A stretch of DNA of 64,000 nt, from the NCBI RefSeq assembly GCF_013374995.1, contig NZ_CP056030.1, forward strand, positions 2,760,501-2,824,500, written 5' to 3'. The notes beneath the pieces were generated by a model, which worked only from the letters and a program-made list of their open reading frames with translations, was not told where the DNA came from and did not search any database. A program made the translations under genes and the position numbers. The stretch is from Pseudomonas eucalypticola. GTDB taxonomy: Bacteria > Pseudomonadota > Gammaproteobacteria > Pseudomonadales > Pseudomonadaceae. This document shows positions 8,163 to 21,435 of this stretch, one piece after another. Within the stretch, counting starts at the first letter, position 1; every line of letters begins with the position of its first letter.

Positions 8163-9497
8163 ATGCGCAACACCTCCGTCGACATCAAGGCGTGGATCGA
8201 CAACCGCCCCGTAGGCGCTTACCAGTGGCTGATCATGGTGCTGTGTTTCCTGGTCGTCGTGTTCGATGGCCTGGACGTGGCCGTGATGGGCTTCATCGCA
8301 CCGTCGCTGACCCAGGAATGGGGCCTGACCAAGGCCGCGTTCGGCCCGGTGATGAGCGCCGGCATGATCGGCCTGGCCATCGGCGCCCTGACCGCAGGCC
8401 CTTACGCGGACCGTCTGGGCCGCAAGAAAATCCTGTTGATTGCGGTCACCGGTTTCGCAGTATTGAGCCTGGCTTGCGCCTTCGCTCGCAATCCCTGGGA
8501 ACTGGCCGGACTGCGTCTGTTGTCTGGCGTGGCCCTTGGCGCGGCCATGCCTAACACCACCACGCTGCTGTCGGAGTTCCTGCCACAGCGCAACCGCTCG
8601 CTGTTCATCACCGTGATGTTCACTGGCTTCAACCTGGGCTCCGGTGGCGGCGGCCTGGTGGCAGCCTGGTTGATTCCGGCCCACGGCTGGCAGTCGGTGC
8701 TGCTGGTAGGGGGGGTGCTGCCGTTGGCACTGCTGCCGTTCCTGTGGCTGTTGCTGCCGGAGTCCCCCCGTTTCCTGGCGACCCGCAATGCCTCGGCGGC
8801 CAGCATCGCCAAGGTACTGAACAAGCTGGGCGGACGCTTCGATGCCAATACCGTGTTCACCCTCAGCGAGCCTCCGGCGCAGAACAAGGCCCCGGTCAGC
8901 CAGTTGTTCACTACCACTTACCGCACCGGTACCCTTGCGCTATGGGCCACCTACTTCATGGGCCTGATGGTGATCTACCTGACCATGGGCTGGCTGCCGA
9001 CCTTGTTGCGTGACGGCGGCCTGCCTATCGAGCGTGCGGCGACCATCACCGGGCTGTTCCAGATCGGCGGCACCGTGGGCGCCATCGTGGTGGGCTGGAT
9101 CATGGACCGTCGCAACCCCAACCGCGTCATCGCCACCTCGTATGCCCTGGGCGGTGCCTGCATCCTGTTGCTGGGCGCCTTCAGCCTGGAGTCGAGCTTG
9201 CTGGCCGTAGGCGTGATCGCCGCTGGTTTCTTCATGAGCGGTGCGCAAACCGGCCTCAACGCATTCGCCCCCAACTACTACCCCACGGACTTCCGTGCCA
9301 CGGGCGTCAGCTGGATGCTGGGCATCGGTCGCTTCGGCGCCATCTTCGGCTCGCTGATCGGCGGCGCCGTGCTCAGCATGGGCCTGAGCCTGCCAGCCCT
9401 GTTCGCCATGCTCGGCGTACCGGCGTTCTTCGCTGCCGTGGCGATCCTGGCCAACGGCGTGGCCCGGCGTCGCGCCAGCCAGGCCTTGGCGGTCTGA
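8163..9497 (+). CDS. MFS transporter, aromatic acid:proton symporter (PcaK/BenK/VanK-type)
   Basis: 444 residues from ATG 8163 with an AAGGTG ribosome site. The protein has 12 predicted helices. The AAHS hallmarks are present: a DGLDVAVMGF motif in helix 1 and GPYADRLGRKK between helices 2 and 3, with a second GWIMDRRNPN loop between helices 8 and 9. PESPRFLA after helix 6 is also typical. Members import protocatechuate, benzoate, vanillate, gallate or similar acids with a proton. The next gene is an OprD porin, and such inner- and outer-membrane pairs often serve one aromatic acid. No catabolic gene adjoins, so the substrate cannot be named. Confidence 0.85.
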   Translation: MRNTSVDIKAWIDNRPVGAYQWLIMVLCFLVVVFDGLDVAVMGFIAPSLTQEWGLTKAAFGPVMSAGMIGLAIGALTAGPYADRLGRKKILLIAVTGFAVLSLACAFARNPWELAGLRLLSGVALGAAMPNTTTLLSEFLPQRNRSLFITVMFTGFNLGSGGGGLVAAWLIPAHGWQSVLLVGGVLPLALLPFLWLLLPESPRFLATRNASAASIAKVLNKLGGRFDANTVFTLSEPPAQNKAPVSQLFTTTYRTGTLALWATYFMGLMVIYLTMGWLPTLLRDGGLPIERAATITGLFQIGGTVGAIVVGWIMDRRNPNRVIATSYALGGACILLLGAFSLESSLLAVGVIAAGFFMSGAQTGLNAFAPNYYPTDFRATGVSWMLGIGRFGAIFGSLIGGAVLSMGLSLPALFAMLGVPAFFAAVAILANGVARRRASQALAV

Positions 9498-9610
9498 GCC
9501 CTGGCCGGGTTTGCGCCCGGCCAATCCCCCCCCTTTGTCGCTTTACCTCCGGCGCCCTGCAGCCAGGGCGCAGGAGCCCGCTTGCCCTCATAAAATGGAA
9601 AACAATAACA

Positions 9611-10858
9611 ATGAAAATGACATTCAAGCCTCGTCTGGTCGGTACCTTGGCATTGGTCGCGGCGTTGCCGCTGGATGGCATGGCCGAAGGGTTCGTCGAC
9701 GACGCCAGCGTCAACCTCAACCTGCGCAACTTCTACCTGAACCGTAACTTCACCAATCCCGGCTATGGCCAGAATCAGGCGGAGGAGTGGACCCAGAGCT
9801 TCATTCTCGACGCCCGCTCCGGCTTCACCCAGGGGGTGGTGGGCTTCGGTGTCGATGTGCTGGGGCTGTATTCGATCAAGCTCAACGGTGGCGGCGGCAG
9901 CGGCGGCTCGCAGTTGCTGCCGGTGGACCACGACGGTGACCCGGCGTCCACCTTCGGGCGCCTTGGCGTGGCCGGCAAGATGAAAATCAGCCAGACCGAA
10001 TTGAAAGTCGGCGAATGGATGCCGGTGCTGCCCATTCTGCGTTCCGACGACGGCCGTTCGCTGCCCCAGACCTTCCAGGGCGGCCAGGTGACGTCGAAGG
10101 AAATCAGCGGCCTGACGCTCTATGGCGGCCAGTTCCGGCAGAACAGCCCGCGCAATGACTCGAGCATGACCGACATGTTCATGCAGGGGAACACCACGGG
10201 TACGTCTGACCGTTTCAACTTCGCCGGTGCCGAATACACCTTTAACGACAAGCATACGATGATTGGCGCCTGGAACGCCCAGCTCAAGGATGTCTACCAG
10301 CAGCAATACGTGCAGTTGCTGCACAGCCAGACCGTAGGGGCGTGGACCCTGGGTGCCAACCTGGGCTATTTCTGGGGCAAGGAGGATGGCAGCGCCCTGG
10401 ATGGCGACCTGGACAACCGCACCCTGTCCGGGATGTTCTCCGCCCGTTACGGCGGCGGTACCCTGTGGGTGGGCCTGCAGAAGCTGACCGGCAAGAACGC
10501 CTGGATGCGCGTGAACGGCACCAGTGGCGGCACCTTGGCCAACGACAGCTACAACTCCAGCTTCGACAGCGCCCAGGAGCATTCCTGGCAGCTGCGCTAT
10601 GACTATAACTTCGCGGCGCTGGGCATTCCCGGGCTGACCCTGATGAACCGCTACATCAGCGGCAGCAATGTGCACAGTGGCACCATCACCGATGGCAAGG
10701 AGTGGGGCCGCGAGAGTGAAATCGCCTACACCCTGCAAAGCGGCACCTTCAAGGACCTCAACGTGCGGCTGCGCAACTCCAGCATTCGCCGCGACTACAG
10801 CACCAACGAGTTCGACGAAAACCGCCTGATCGTCAGCTACCCCTTGTCGCTGTTCTGA
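9611..10858 (+). CDS. OprD-family outer-membrane porin
   Basis: 415 residues starting MKMTFKPRLVGTLALVAALP, a signal peptide cut near GMA-EG. The first mature strands (FVDDASVNLNLRNFYLNR) and the GYGQNQAEEWTQSF segment are typical of the Occ/OprD channels, and the chain ends in an outer-membrane-style aromatic residue (YPLSLF). These are 18-strand substrate-specific channels for amino acids or carboxylates. Position 113 bases behind the aromatic-acid symporter suggests it passes the same compound through the outer membrane. Confidence 0.9.
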   Translation: MKMTFKPRLVGTLALVAALPLDGMAEGFVDDASVNLNLRNFYLNRNFTNPGYGQNQAEEWTQSFILDARSGFTQGVVGFGVDVLGLYSIKLNGGGGSGGSQLLPVDHDGDPASTFGRLGVAGKMKISQTELKVGEWMPVLPILRSDDGRSLPQTFQGGQVTSKEISGLTLYGGQFRQNSPRNDSSMTDMFMQGNTTGTSDRFNFAGAEYTFNDKHTMIGAWNAQLKDVYQQQYVQLLHSQTVGAWTLGANLGYFWGKEDGSALDGDLDNRTLSGMFSARYGGGTLWVGLQKLTGKNAWMRVNGTSGGTLANDSYNSSFDSAQEHSWQLRYDYNFAALGIPGLTLMNRYISGSNVHSGTITDGKEWGRESEIAYTLQSGTFKDLNVRLRNSSIRRDYSTNEFDENRLIVSYPLSLF

Positions 10859-10916
10859 CCTGAGGGCGCGGGTTGCGGTACCATGGGCGTTTTTCCTGCA
10901 TCACGGAACCGCGCCC

Positions 10917-11318
10917 ATGGCCGCCACCCACAAGCAAGACAAACGCGCCGCCCGCGCCAAGACCAAGGCCAAGCAGAACCGCGTCAAGCGCGCCACGCCC
11001 GAAGTAGAACTGGACCCTAACGACCAACGCATCGATTTCGAATCGGTGGATTTGACCGAACTGTTCAAATTGATGCGCGATGCCGAACAGCAAAGCCAGC
11101 AAGCCCTGTGCGTGGCGTTCCTGGCGCACCCGCTGCTGACCCTGGTGTTCGAGCAGGAAGGCGAGGAGGGAGCCATGGACTTCATCCTCGCTGCCTTGCT
11201 GGAGTACCGGCAATGGTCGGCGGGCGCCGACGAAGCCCAGGCCCTGGCGTGGATCGAATCCCCCGCCTTCCAAGCCGACTACCTAGCCGCTTCCGAGCAG
11301 GTCGCGCAGCAGGGCTGA
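10917..11318 (+). CDS. Hypothetical protein with basic N-terminus
   Basis: 133 residues. The first 30 are rich in Lys/Arg/Ala (HKQDKRAARAKTKAKQNR), followed by an acidic helical body (PNDQRIDFESVDLTELFKLMRD, EQEGEEGAMDFILAALLEY). There is no signal peptide. A nucleic-acid or ribosome-associated role is conceivable from the tail but not shown. It follows the porin by 58 bases on the same strand. Confidence 0.6.
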   Translation: MAATHKQDKRAARAKTKAKQNRVKRATPEVELDPNDQRIDFESVDLTELFKLMRDAEQQSQQALCVAFLAHPLLTLVFEQEGEEGAMDFILAALLEYRQWSAGADEAQALAWIESPAFQADYLAASEQVAQQG

Positions 11319-11384
11319 GTATCTTCGGCACCTGCTGTTCCCCCCCTTCGATTCCCTGCCTGTTGGACCCCGGCTCTGTGGTAC

Positions 11385-11524
11385 ATCAGGCACACCGCAG
11401 GGCGGCCTTCCCGAGCTTCGCCCGGTCCCACAGGGTAAGTTTCACCATCGCGGTGGTTCCCTGTGGGACCGGGCGCCAGCTCGGGAAGCAGGCGCTGCGT
11501 TATATCAGGCACACCGCAGGGCGG
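11385..11524. repeat. BIME-like repeat: long inverted repeat flanked by 21-bp direct repeats
   Basis: Arms 11407-11435 and 11459-11488 (cores CTTCGCCCGGTCCCACAGGG and CCCTGTGGGACCGGGCG) form a long hairpin. A 21-base direct repeat starting ATCAGGCACACCG occurs on both sides, at 11385 and 11504. The same blocks recur near 19.7 kb in the opposite orientation. The rest of the 615-base gene-free stretch 11319-11933 holds the AT-rich Fur-like site and nothing else recognisable. Confidence 0.75.
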
Positions 11525-11622
11525 GCCCGCCGGTCCTGCAGGCGCTCACCTTCGCTATCGGAATCCTCTGCGCCTTACCACCGCCACGCCACCTACCGCA
11601 ACGTATCATTTCTGAAAAACAA

Positions 11623-11651
11623 GCAATTGCATTTGCGATTGTTATTGAGAG
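11623..11651 (-). promoter_or_regulatory. Possible Fur-regulated promoter region
   Basis: An AT-rich island containing, on the minus strand, CAATAACAATCGCAAATGC, similar to pseudomonad Fur sites (GATAATGATAATCATTATC family), though several bases differ. It lies about 290 bases before the siderophore receptor gene, which is rather far. Confidence 0.35.
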
Positions 11652-11933
11652 TTATTACCATCAACTCGCCGCGACAGGTTGCACCTCGTTGAACAGCGCT
11701 GCATAGCGCAGGTACCAGCCCTTTACGCCTCGCCCGATCGTTTTGCCCAGCTCTGCGAAAGCCCGGCCGGCCGACGTTCGCCCATGAAAAGTGGTGGGGG
11801 CCACTGGTGACGCGCACGGGGAAGGGTGCCCGCAAAGACGATCTGCAAGGCGCGGTGTGAGTCATTCAAAGGCTGCGCCCCAGGCGCAGGACAAAAGACA
11901 TCTGTCATCAACAGATCATGCAAAGGAAGTGGT

Positions 11934-14117
11934 ATGAACGGAAGTAAACGTAGCGGTGCCCTGCGACGCACCCATGGCTTGATTCTGGCCGGCCTGCTGG
12001 CGCCATTCCCGCTCAGCGCCCTGGCCGAGACGGTGGCCCAGACCGCCGCGCCGGTGGAGCTGGAGAGCCTGACCATCGAAGGCAACAAGCTCTACGACAT
12101 GCCGCCCTCGGAGCAGACCGGCGGCTATACCGTGCAAGGCGCCACCGTGGGCACCAAGACCCCGGCACCGCTCAAGGACATTCCGCAATCCATTTCCACC
12201 TACACCAACGAGTACATCAAGGACCGCAAGTTCGTGCACCTCGATGACCTGGCCAAGTACACCGCCGGGCTGCGCGTGCTGACCAACGACAGCGGTCGTT
12301 CGTCCATCTATTCGCGTGGCTACGAGTATGACGAGTACCAGATCGACGGCCTACCGGCGCCCATGACCAGTATCTTCGGCACCGTGCCGTCCCTGGCGGC
12401 CTACGACCGCGTGGAAGTAATGCGCGGCCCCGCCGGGCTGTTCAGCAGCACCAGCGAGCTGGGCGGGATCGTCAACATGGTGCGCAAGCGCCCCACCGCC
12501 GACTTCCAGGGCAGCGTCGAGGCCAGCTATGGCACCTTCGATACCAACCACGAGCAGGTCGACGTGTCCGGCCCACTGGACTCCCAAGGCCGCGTGCGTG
12601 GCCGTTTCATCGCATCGCGTGACGACACCAACGGCATGGTGGACTACAACGCGGCCGACAGCGAAACCTACTACGGCGCCCTGGACATCGACCTGGACGA
12701 CGCCACCCAGTTGTCGTTCGGCCTGAACCACGAGGTGAAGAACATCACCCCGAACAACGGCTACCCGACCGACACCAGCGGCAACCTGCTGAACTTCAGC
12801 CACTCCAAGTTCCTGGGCGCCGACTGGAACTACTTCGACGGCAAGGCCACCGACTTCACCGCCGAACTGACCCACCACTTCGATAACGGCGGCAACGGCC
12901 GCATTGCCCTGCGCACCTCGGATCGCGACGCCGATTACCTGTACGCCTTCACCCGCGCCGGCGTCTCCAGCACCGGCACCGCAACGGAAGGCTACACCGG
13001 CCGCGAGTTCACCGAGAACACCGTGTCGATGGACGCCAGCTACAGCCAGCCGTTCGAGGCCATGGGCAACGTCAGCGAGTTCGTGGTGGGCACCGACTAC
13101 AAGAACTACCACAACTACTACAAGAACGCCGCCGGGGTGCTGGGCACCATCAACGTCAACACCTACGACCCGACGCAGTTCGCCGAGCCAAGCAACATTT
13201 ATGGCACCAGCACCGCCACCAAGGTCGGTACCCAGTCCGAAGAATATGGCCTGTACTCCAAGCTGACCTTCCGCCCGATCGCCGACCTGGCCCTGATCGG
13301 TGGCGCGCGCCTGAGCTACTACAAGGGCAGCGGCTACACCACGACGCTGGCCAGCGGCGCGCAGACCGACTACGACCAGACCATCAGCGCCCACGTGACC
13401 CCGTATGGCGGCGCGGTCTACGACCTGGACGCGAACAACTCGCTGTATTTCAGCTACTCGCAGGTGTTCAAGCCGCAGACCGAAAGCAACCAGGCGGGCA
13501 ATGTGCTCAAGCCGCGCACCGGCGAGCAATATGAAGCCGGTATCAAGGGGAGCTACTTCGGTGGTGACCTGAACACCCGCGTCTCGGTGTTCCAACTGAC
13601 CGACAAGAACCGTGCGACCACCCCGTACGACGAAAACGGCGCGGCCATCACCACGTATGACGTGGCCGGCGGCAAGACCCGCATTCGCGGCGCCGAGTTC
13701 GAAGTCAGCGGCAAGATCACCCCGAACTGGGACGTGATCGCCGGCTACACCTACATGGACACCAAGGTCCTCAGCGGCGACGACGTCACGACCTTCCAGA
13801 CCATGCCCAAGCACCAGGCATCGCTGTGGAACAAATACACGATCGCAGCCGGCCCGCTGGAAGGCCTGGCCATCGGCAGTGGCGTCACCGCCATGAGCGA
13901 TTTCTACATGGACACCAGCACCTATCGTGTCGCGGCCCCAGGCTACGCCACCGTCGACGCCAAACTATCCTACCCGATCACCAAGAAACTCACCGCCACC
14001 CTGGACGGCACCAACTTGCTCAACCGCGATTATTATTCGCGTGTAGGCTCGGCGGCGACGTTCAACTTCCTGGGCCAGTCGCGTGCATTCAGCATCGGCG
14101 CCCGGTACGAGTTCTAA
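11934..14117 (+). CDS. TonB-dependent siderophore receptor
   Basis: 727 residues from ATG 11934, chosen for its AAGGAAG ribosome site and because it places a signal peptide (ending LSALAE) at the start. The plug domain has KDIPQSISTYTNEYI, YSRGYEYDEYQIDG, RVEVMRGPAGLFSS and GGIVNMVRKRP, the standard siderophore-receptor motifs, and the barrel ends GARYEF. There is no N-terminal signalling (STN) domain, so it should not control its own sigma factor. The sequence looks more like FhuE/FpvA-type receptors than E. coli FepA, although the downstream genes are of enterobactin type. The next gene starts nine bases after the stop, implying one operon. Confidence 0.9.
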   Translation: MNGSKRSGALRRTHGLILAGLLAPFPLSALAETVAQTAAPVELESLTIEGNKLYDMPPSEQTGGYTVQGATVGTKTPAPLKDIPQSISTYTNEYIKDRKFVHLDDLAKYTAGLRVLTNDSGRSSIYSRGYEYDEYQIDGLPAPMTSIFGTVPSLAAYDRVEVMRGPAGLFSSTSELGGIVNMVRKRPTADFQGSVEASYGTFDTNHEQVDVSGPLDSQGRVRGRFIASRDDTNGMVDYNAADSETYYGALDIDLDDATQLSFGLNHEVKNITPNNGYPTDTSGNLLNFSHSKFLGADWNYFDGKATDFTAELTHHFDNGGNGRIALRTSDRDADYLYAFTRAGVSSTGTATEGYTGREFTENTVSMDASYSQPFEAMGNVSEFVVGTDYKNYHNYYKNAAGVLGTINVNTYDPTQFAEPSNIYGTSTATKVGTQSEEYGLYSKLTFRPIADLALIGGARLSYYKGSGYTTTLASGAQTDYDQTISAHVTPYGGAVYDLDANNSLYFSYSQVFKPQTESNQAGNVLKPRTGEQYEAGIKGSYFGGDLNTRVSVFQLTDKNRATTPYDENGAAITTYDVAGGKTRIRGAEFEVSGKITPNWDVIAGYTYMDTKVLSGDDVTTFQTMPKHQASLWNKYTIAAGPLEGLAIGSGVTAMSDFYMDTSTYRVAAPGYATVDAKLSYPITKKLTATLDGTNLLNRDYYSRVGSAATFNFLGQSRAFSIGARYEF

Positions 14118-14126
14118 GAGGACCCC

Positions 14127-15365
14127 ATGCACGAGCTCCTGGCACGCAAGGACCTGGGCAGCGAAACGTGGTGGCAGGCGCTGGCCGAGCAGGGTACCCC
14201 CCTGGTCGGCCCGGCGCAGGCTGGGCAGCACGCCGTGACGTTCGTCTGGCGTGACCCCCGTGGCAGCGCCGCCACATCGCCCACCCGCCGCGTCTGGATC
14301 AACATCACCGGCCTGACCGACCACCACCGCCAGTGTCCGCCGCAGAGCCTTGCGCGGGTCGATGGCACCGACCTCTGGCTGTGGCAGACGCATATCGACG
14401 CGAACTGGCGCGGCAGCTACAGCTTCATGCCCAGCGACGATGACCGCGACTATGACGGTTTCGACGCCCAGGGCAACCTCGATCTCAACGCCCTGCGCCC
14501 CTGGTGGCGCGCGACGTTTCCCCTGGCTGAACACGACCCCCTGAACCGCACCCGGCCCTGGACCGGCGGGCGGGGGCTGGGCGTGTCCGGCTTGCACATG
14601 CCCCAGGCACCGGCACACCCGGCCTGGGAAGCGGTGGACAGCGGCCTGGCCGCACCCGCGACCTTGCAGTGCCATACCTGGAACAGCGCACGGTTGGGCA
14701 ACAGCCGCCGCGTCTGGCTGTTCAGTACGGGCCGCGAACAGGACCCTGGCCGGCCCCTGGCCGTGCTGCTGGACGGCGCCTTCTGGACCGGCGCCTTGCC
14801 CCTGGCGGCTCCGCTGCAAGCCCTGACCGACGCCGGCCAGTTGCCGCACGCCGTGTACCTGTTCGTCGACAGCATCGACACCGCCCATCGCAGCCGCGAA
14901 CTGGCCTGCAACCCGGCGTTCTGGTTGGCCCTGCAGGAAGAACTGTTGCCCCAGGTGCAGACGTGGCAGGCCCATGCTCGCGCCGCCGCGACCACCGTGG
15001 TGGCCGGGCAGAGCTTCGGTGGCCTGGCCTCGTTGTACGCCGGCCTGCAATGGCCCCAGTGCTTTGGCTGCGTATTGGCCCAGTCCGGTTCGTTCTGGTG
15101 GCCGCGCGGCGAACCCGAGCAGCAACTTCCCCAGCGTGTGGCGGCAGGCCTCGGCCAGGGCCAGGCGCTGAACCTGTTCATGGAAGCCGGGCTGCGCGAG
15201 CCGGTCATCCATGCCGCCAACGACCACATGGTGCAGGCGCTGCGCGCTGCGGGGCACCACCCACGCTACCGCGTGGTCAACGGTGGCCACGATGCTCTGT
15301 GCTGGCGCCAGGGCCTGCTCGATGGCCTGTGCGCCTTGTGGGCCGATCTTTTGCCAGCGGCCTAG
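14127..15365 (+). CDS. fes: Enterochelin esterase (Fes-like)
   Basis: 412 residues without signal peptide, so cytoplasmic. An N-terminal domain with RRVWINITGLTDHH and LWLWQTHIDANWRGSYSF matches the Fes N-terminal beta-sandwich. The C-terminal alpha/beta-hydrolase domain has the nucleophile GQSFGG near residue 295 and a catalytic His in NGGHDALCW near 388. Fes hydrolyses ferric tri-catecholate trilactones to release iron. It sits between the receptor and mbtH/entF, the same fes-ybdZ-entF order as in E. coli. Confidence 0.9.
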   Translation: MHELLARKDLGSETWWQALAEQGTPLVGPAQAGQHAVTFVWRDPRGSAATSPTRRVWINITGLTDHHRQCPPQSLARVDGTDLWLWQTHIDANWRGSYSFMPSDDDRDYDGFDAQGNLDLNALRPWWRATFPLAEHDPLNRTRPWTGGRGLGVSGLHMPQAPAHPAWEAVDSGLAAPATLQCHTWNSARLGNSRRVWLFSTGREQDPGRPLAVLLDGAFWTGALPLAAPLQALTDAGQLPHAVYLFVDSIDTAHRSRELACNPAFWLALQEELLPQVQTWQAHARAAATTVVAGQSFGGLASLYAGLQWPQCFGCVLAQSGSFWWPRGEPEQQLPQRVAAGLGQGQALNLFMEAGLREPVIHAANDHMVQALRAAGHHPRYRVVNGGHDALCWRQGLLDGLCALWADLLPAA

Positions 15366-15400
15366 GCCGCTGGGTCATTCTTCAAAACAAGGAACACCGC

Positions 15401-15625
15401 GTGGAGCACCTCAACCCCTTCGACGACCCGCAGCAGGTTTGCCATGTGCTGATCAATGCCCAGGGCCAGCACAGCCTGTGGCCGGACTTCTGCGACGTGC
15501 CGCCCGGTTGGAGCATCGTCTATGGCCCCGCCAGCCGCGAAGCGTGCGGCCAGTGGCTGGAAGCCCACTGGCGCGACCTGCGTCCCGCCTCGCTGCGCCG
15601 CCTGCTGGCGGCCGACGCCACTTGA
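15401..15625 (+). CDS. MbtH-like protein (NRPS adenylation partner)
   Basis: 74 residues starting at GTG 15401, seven bases after an AAGGA site. The whole family signature is visible: NPFDD near the start, VLINAQGQHSLWPDF, VPPGWSIVYG, and WLEAHWRDLRPASL. MbtH proteins bind and activate adenylation domains. Placed 13 bases before the NRPS gene, this is the YbdZ equivalent. It is short and starts with GTG, so automated callers may miss it or extend it. Confidence 0.92.
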   Translation: MEHLNPFDDPQQVCHVLINAQGQHSLWPDFCDVPPGWSIVYGPASREACGQWLEAHWRDLRPASLRRLLAADAT

Positions 15626-15638
15626 ATTGGAGCCACGC

Positions 15639-19598
<3,960 letters not shown>

Positions 19599-19659
19599 AA
19601 AGCGAGCGCGGTACAGATCCGAAGCCGAAAAAACGGAGCGGGCCAGGTGATCTCACAGG

Positions 19660-19840
19660 CATGACTGGCCCGAAACAAATGTGGGGCCGGGCGAAGCTCG
19701 GGAAGCGCCGCCCTGCGGTGTGCCTGATGTACCGCGCCGCCTGCTTCCCGAGCTGGCGCCCGGTCCCACAGGGAACCACCGCGATGGCGAAACCCACCCT
19801 GCTTTGGGCCAGTGATGTCTGTGCCATTGCCTGGCCTTAC
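19660..19840. repeat. Composite BIME-like repeat after entF
   Basis: Contains the inverted version of the 11.4-kb element (arms around GGCCGGGCGAAGCTCGGGAA and TTCCCGAGCTGGCGCCCGG). Its outer parts, ACTGGCCCGAAACAAATGTG and GGGCCAGTGATGTCTGTGCC, match the unit of the 159-bp array at 31.2 kb. It therefore links two repeat types of this genome. It fills most of the gap between the convergent entF and GMC genes. Confidence 0.7.
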
Positions 19841-19856
19841 GGTGCCACCGGCGCTG

Positions 19857-21425
19857 TCACACCCGTCCCTCCTTCATCTCCTGGGCAATGTAATCCGCCT
19901 GCCGTATCGCCAGCGTCACGATCGTCAACGTCGGGTTCTCGGCTGCGCTGGTGGTGAACTGGCTGCCATCGCTGATGAACAGGTTCGCTACCTCATGGCT
20001 CTGCCCATGTCCGTTGCAGACGCCGTCCTCGGCCTTGGTGCTCATGCGGCAGGTGCCCAGGTTGTGGGTGGAGGGGTAGGGCGGGACGCGGTGGGTCTTG
20101 AGGGCACCGACCGCTGAATACAGCGCCTGGCCCTGGGTGAAAGCGTGCTCGCGCATGGCCAAGTCGTTGGGGTGGTCGTCGTAATGGACGTTGGCCACCG
20201 GCATGCCGTACTGATCCTTGACCGCGCTGTTGACGGTCACGCGGTTGGTCTCGCGCGGCATGTCTTCGCCCACGATCCACAGGCCCGCCAGGTGGGTGTA
20301 CTGCTCCATCACGCGGGTGAAGTCCGGGCCCCATGCACCAGGGTTGAAGAAGGCGCCCAGGAACGATGGGCCCAGGGAGATCGTCTCCATCTCATAGCCG
20401 CCGACGAAGCCGCGCTCGGGCTTGAACTTGACCTCGTCACTGATGATGCCGGCCATGATGGTGCCGCGGTAGAAGTGCACCGGTTCGCTGAACTCGGCAA
20501 ACACGGAGCCGGTGGTGTGCCGCATGTAGTGTTTGCCGACCATGCCGGCGCCGTTGCCCAGGCCTTGGGGGAAGCGGCTGCTGGAGGAGTTGAGCAGCAG
20601 GCGCGGGGTTTCGATGGCGTTGCCGGCCACGGCCACCAGGCGGGCGGCCTGGCGCATCTGCTGACCCGTGGCGTCAGCGTAGACCACGGCGCTGACCAGG
20701 CCCTTGTCATTGTGCTCGATGTGCAGCACCTGGGAGGAGGGGCGCAGGTCCAGGTTGCCCGTGGCTTCGGCTGCAGGAATCTCGGTGTACAGGGTCGACC
20801 ACTTCGCGCCCATCTTGCAGCCCTGGAAGCAGAAGCCCAGTTGCTGGCACGACGCTCGGTTGGCGCGGGGGCGGCTGTTGATCGCCATGTGGCCGGTGGA
20901 GCATTCGGTATAACCCAGTTTCTGCGCGCCGTTGTACAGCACCTTGAAGTTGTTGTTGCCCGGCAGGCCGGGGATATCCTGGGTGCGGGTCACGCCCATC
21001 TTGTCTTCGGCGCGGGCGTAGTAGGGCTCCAGGTCCGCCAGGGTCACGGGCCAGTCCAGCAGGTTGGCGTCTTTCACTGCGCCGTAGGTGCTCAACGCGT
21101 GAAACTCGTGCTCCTGAAGGCGCAGGCTGGCGCCGGCCCAATGGGTGGTGGTGCCGCCCACGGTCTTGCAGATCCAGGCGGGCAGGTTGGGAAAGTCCTT
21201 GGCCACCCGCCAGGTGCCCGAGGTGGTGCGGGTATCGCCCCACGCCAGCTGGGCGAAGGAGGGCCACTCGTCGTTGATGAAGGTGCCCTGGTTCTGGCGC
21301 GCGCCAGCTTCCAGGAGCACCACCTTGATGCCTTTCTGGCACAGTTCATTGGCCAGGGTGCCGCCACCTGCGCCGGACCCGATGATCACCACCACCGAGT
21401 CGTCGTCATGTTTGAAGTCAGCCAT
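19857..21425 (-). CDS. GMC-family FAD-dependent dehydrogenase (gluconate 2-dehydrogenase-type large subunit)
   Basis: 522 residues from ATG 21425 (MADFKHDDDS). The FAD-binding Rossmann motif GSGAGGGTLANELCQKG with ...VVLLEAGAR is at the N-terminus. The C-terminal GMC segment HNLGTCRMS, followed by NLFISDGSQFTTSAAENPTLT, holds the family's active-site region. Enzymes of this type oxidise sugars, polyols or sugar acids at the periplasmic face and pass electrons to a cytochrome. There is no signal peptide here; export would ride on the Tat signal of the small subunit encoded ten bases upstream. The cytochrome c subunit usual in three-part enzymes is not adjacent. Confidence 0.85.
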   Translation of the reverse strand: MADFKHDDDSVVVIIGSGAGGGTLANELCQKGIKVVLLEAGARQNQGTFINDEWPSFAQLAWGDTRTTSGTWRVAKDFPNLPAWICKTVGGTTTHWAGASLRLQEHEFHALSTYGAVKDANLLDWPVTLADLEPYYARAEDKMGVTRTQDIPGLPGNNNFKVLYNGAQKLGYTECSTGHMAINSRPRANRASCQQLGFCFQGCKMGAKWSTLYTEIPAAEATGNLDLRPSSQVLHIEHNDKGLVSAVVYADATGQQMRQAARLVAVAGNAIETPRLLLNSSSSRFPQGLGNGAGMVGKHYMRHTTGSVFAEFSEPVHFYRGTIMAGIISDEVKFKPERGFVGGYEMETISLGPSFLGAFFNPGAWGPDFTRVMEQYTHLAGLWIVGEDMPRETNRVTVNSAVKDQYGMPVANVHYDDHPNDLAMREHAFTQGQALYSAVGALKTHRVPPYPSTHNLGTCRMSTKAEDGVCNGHGQSHEVANLFISDGSQFTTSAAENPTLTIVTLAIRQADYIAQEMKEGRV

Positions 21426-21435
21426 GCGTGCATCC

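Noticed and set aside
828..10858. A single tannin/gallate-use cluster formed by the tannase, symporter and porin
   Set aside because: They are separated by five unrelated genes on the other strand and no gallate ring-cleavage gene is present.
11593..11865. 90-codon minus-strand frame before the siderophore receptor
   Set aside because: No ribosome site, spans the AT-rich promoter region, composition unlike pseudomonad proteins.
12351..13814. 487-codon open frame opposite the siderophore receptor
   Set aside because: Shadow of the receptor gene; composition is Val/Gly/Ala runs and no family resemblance.
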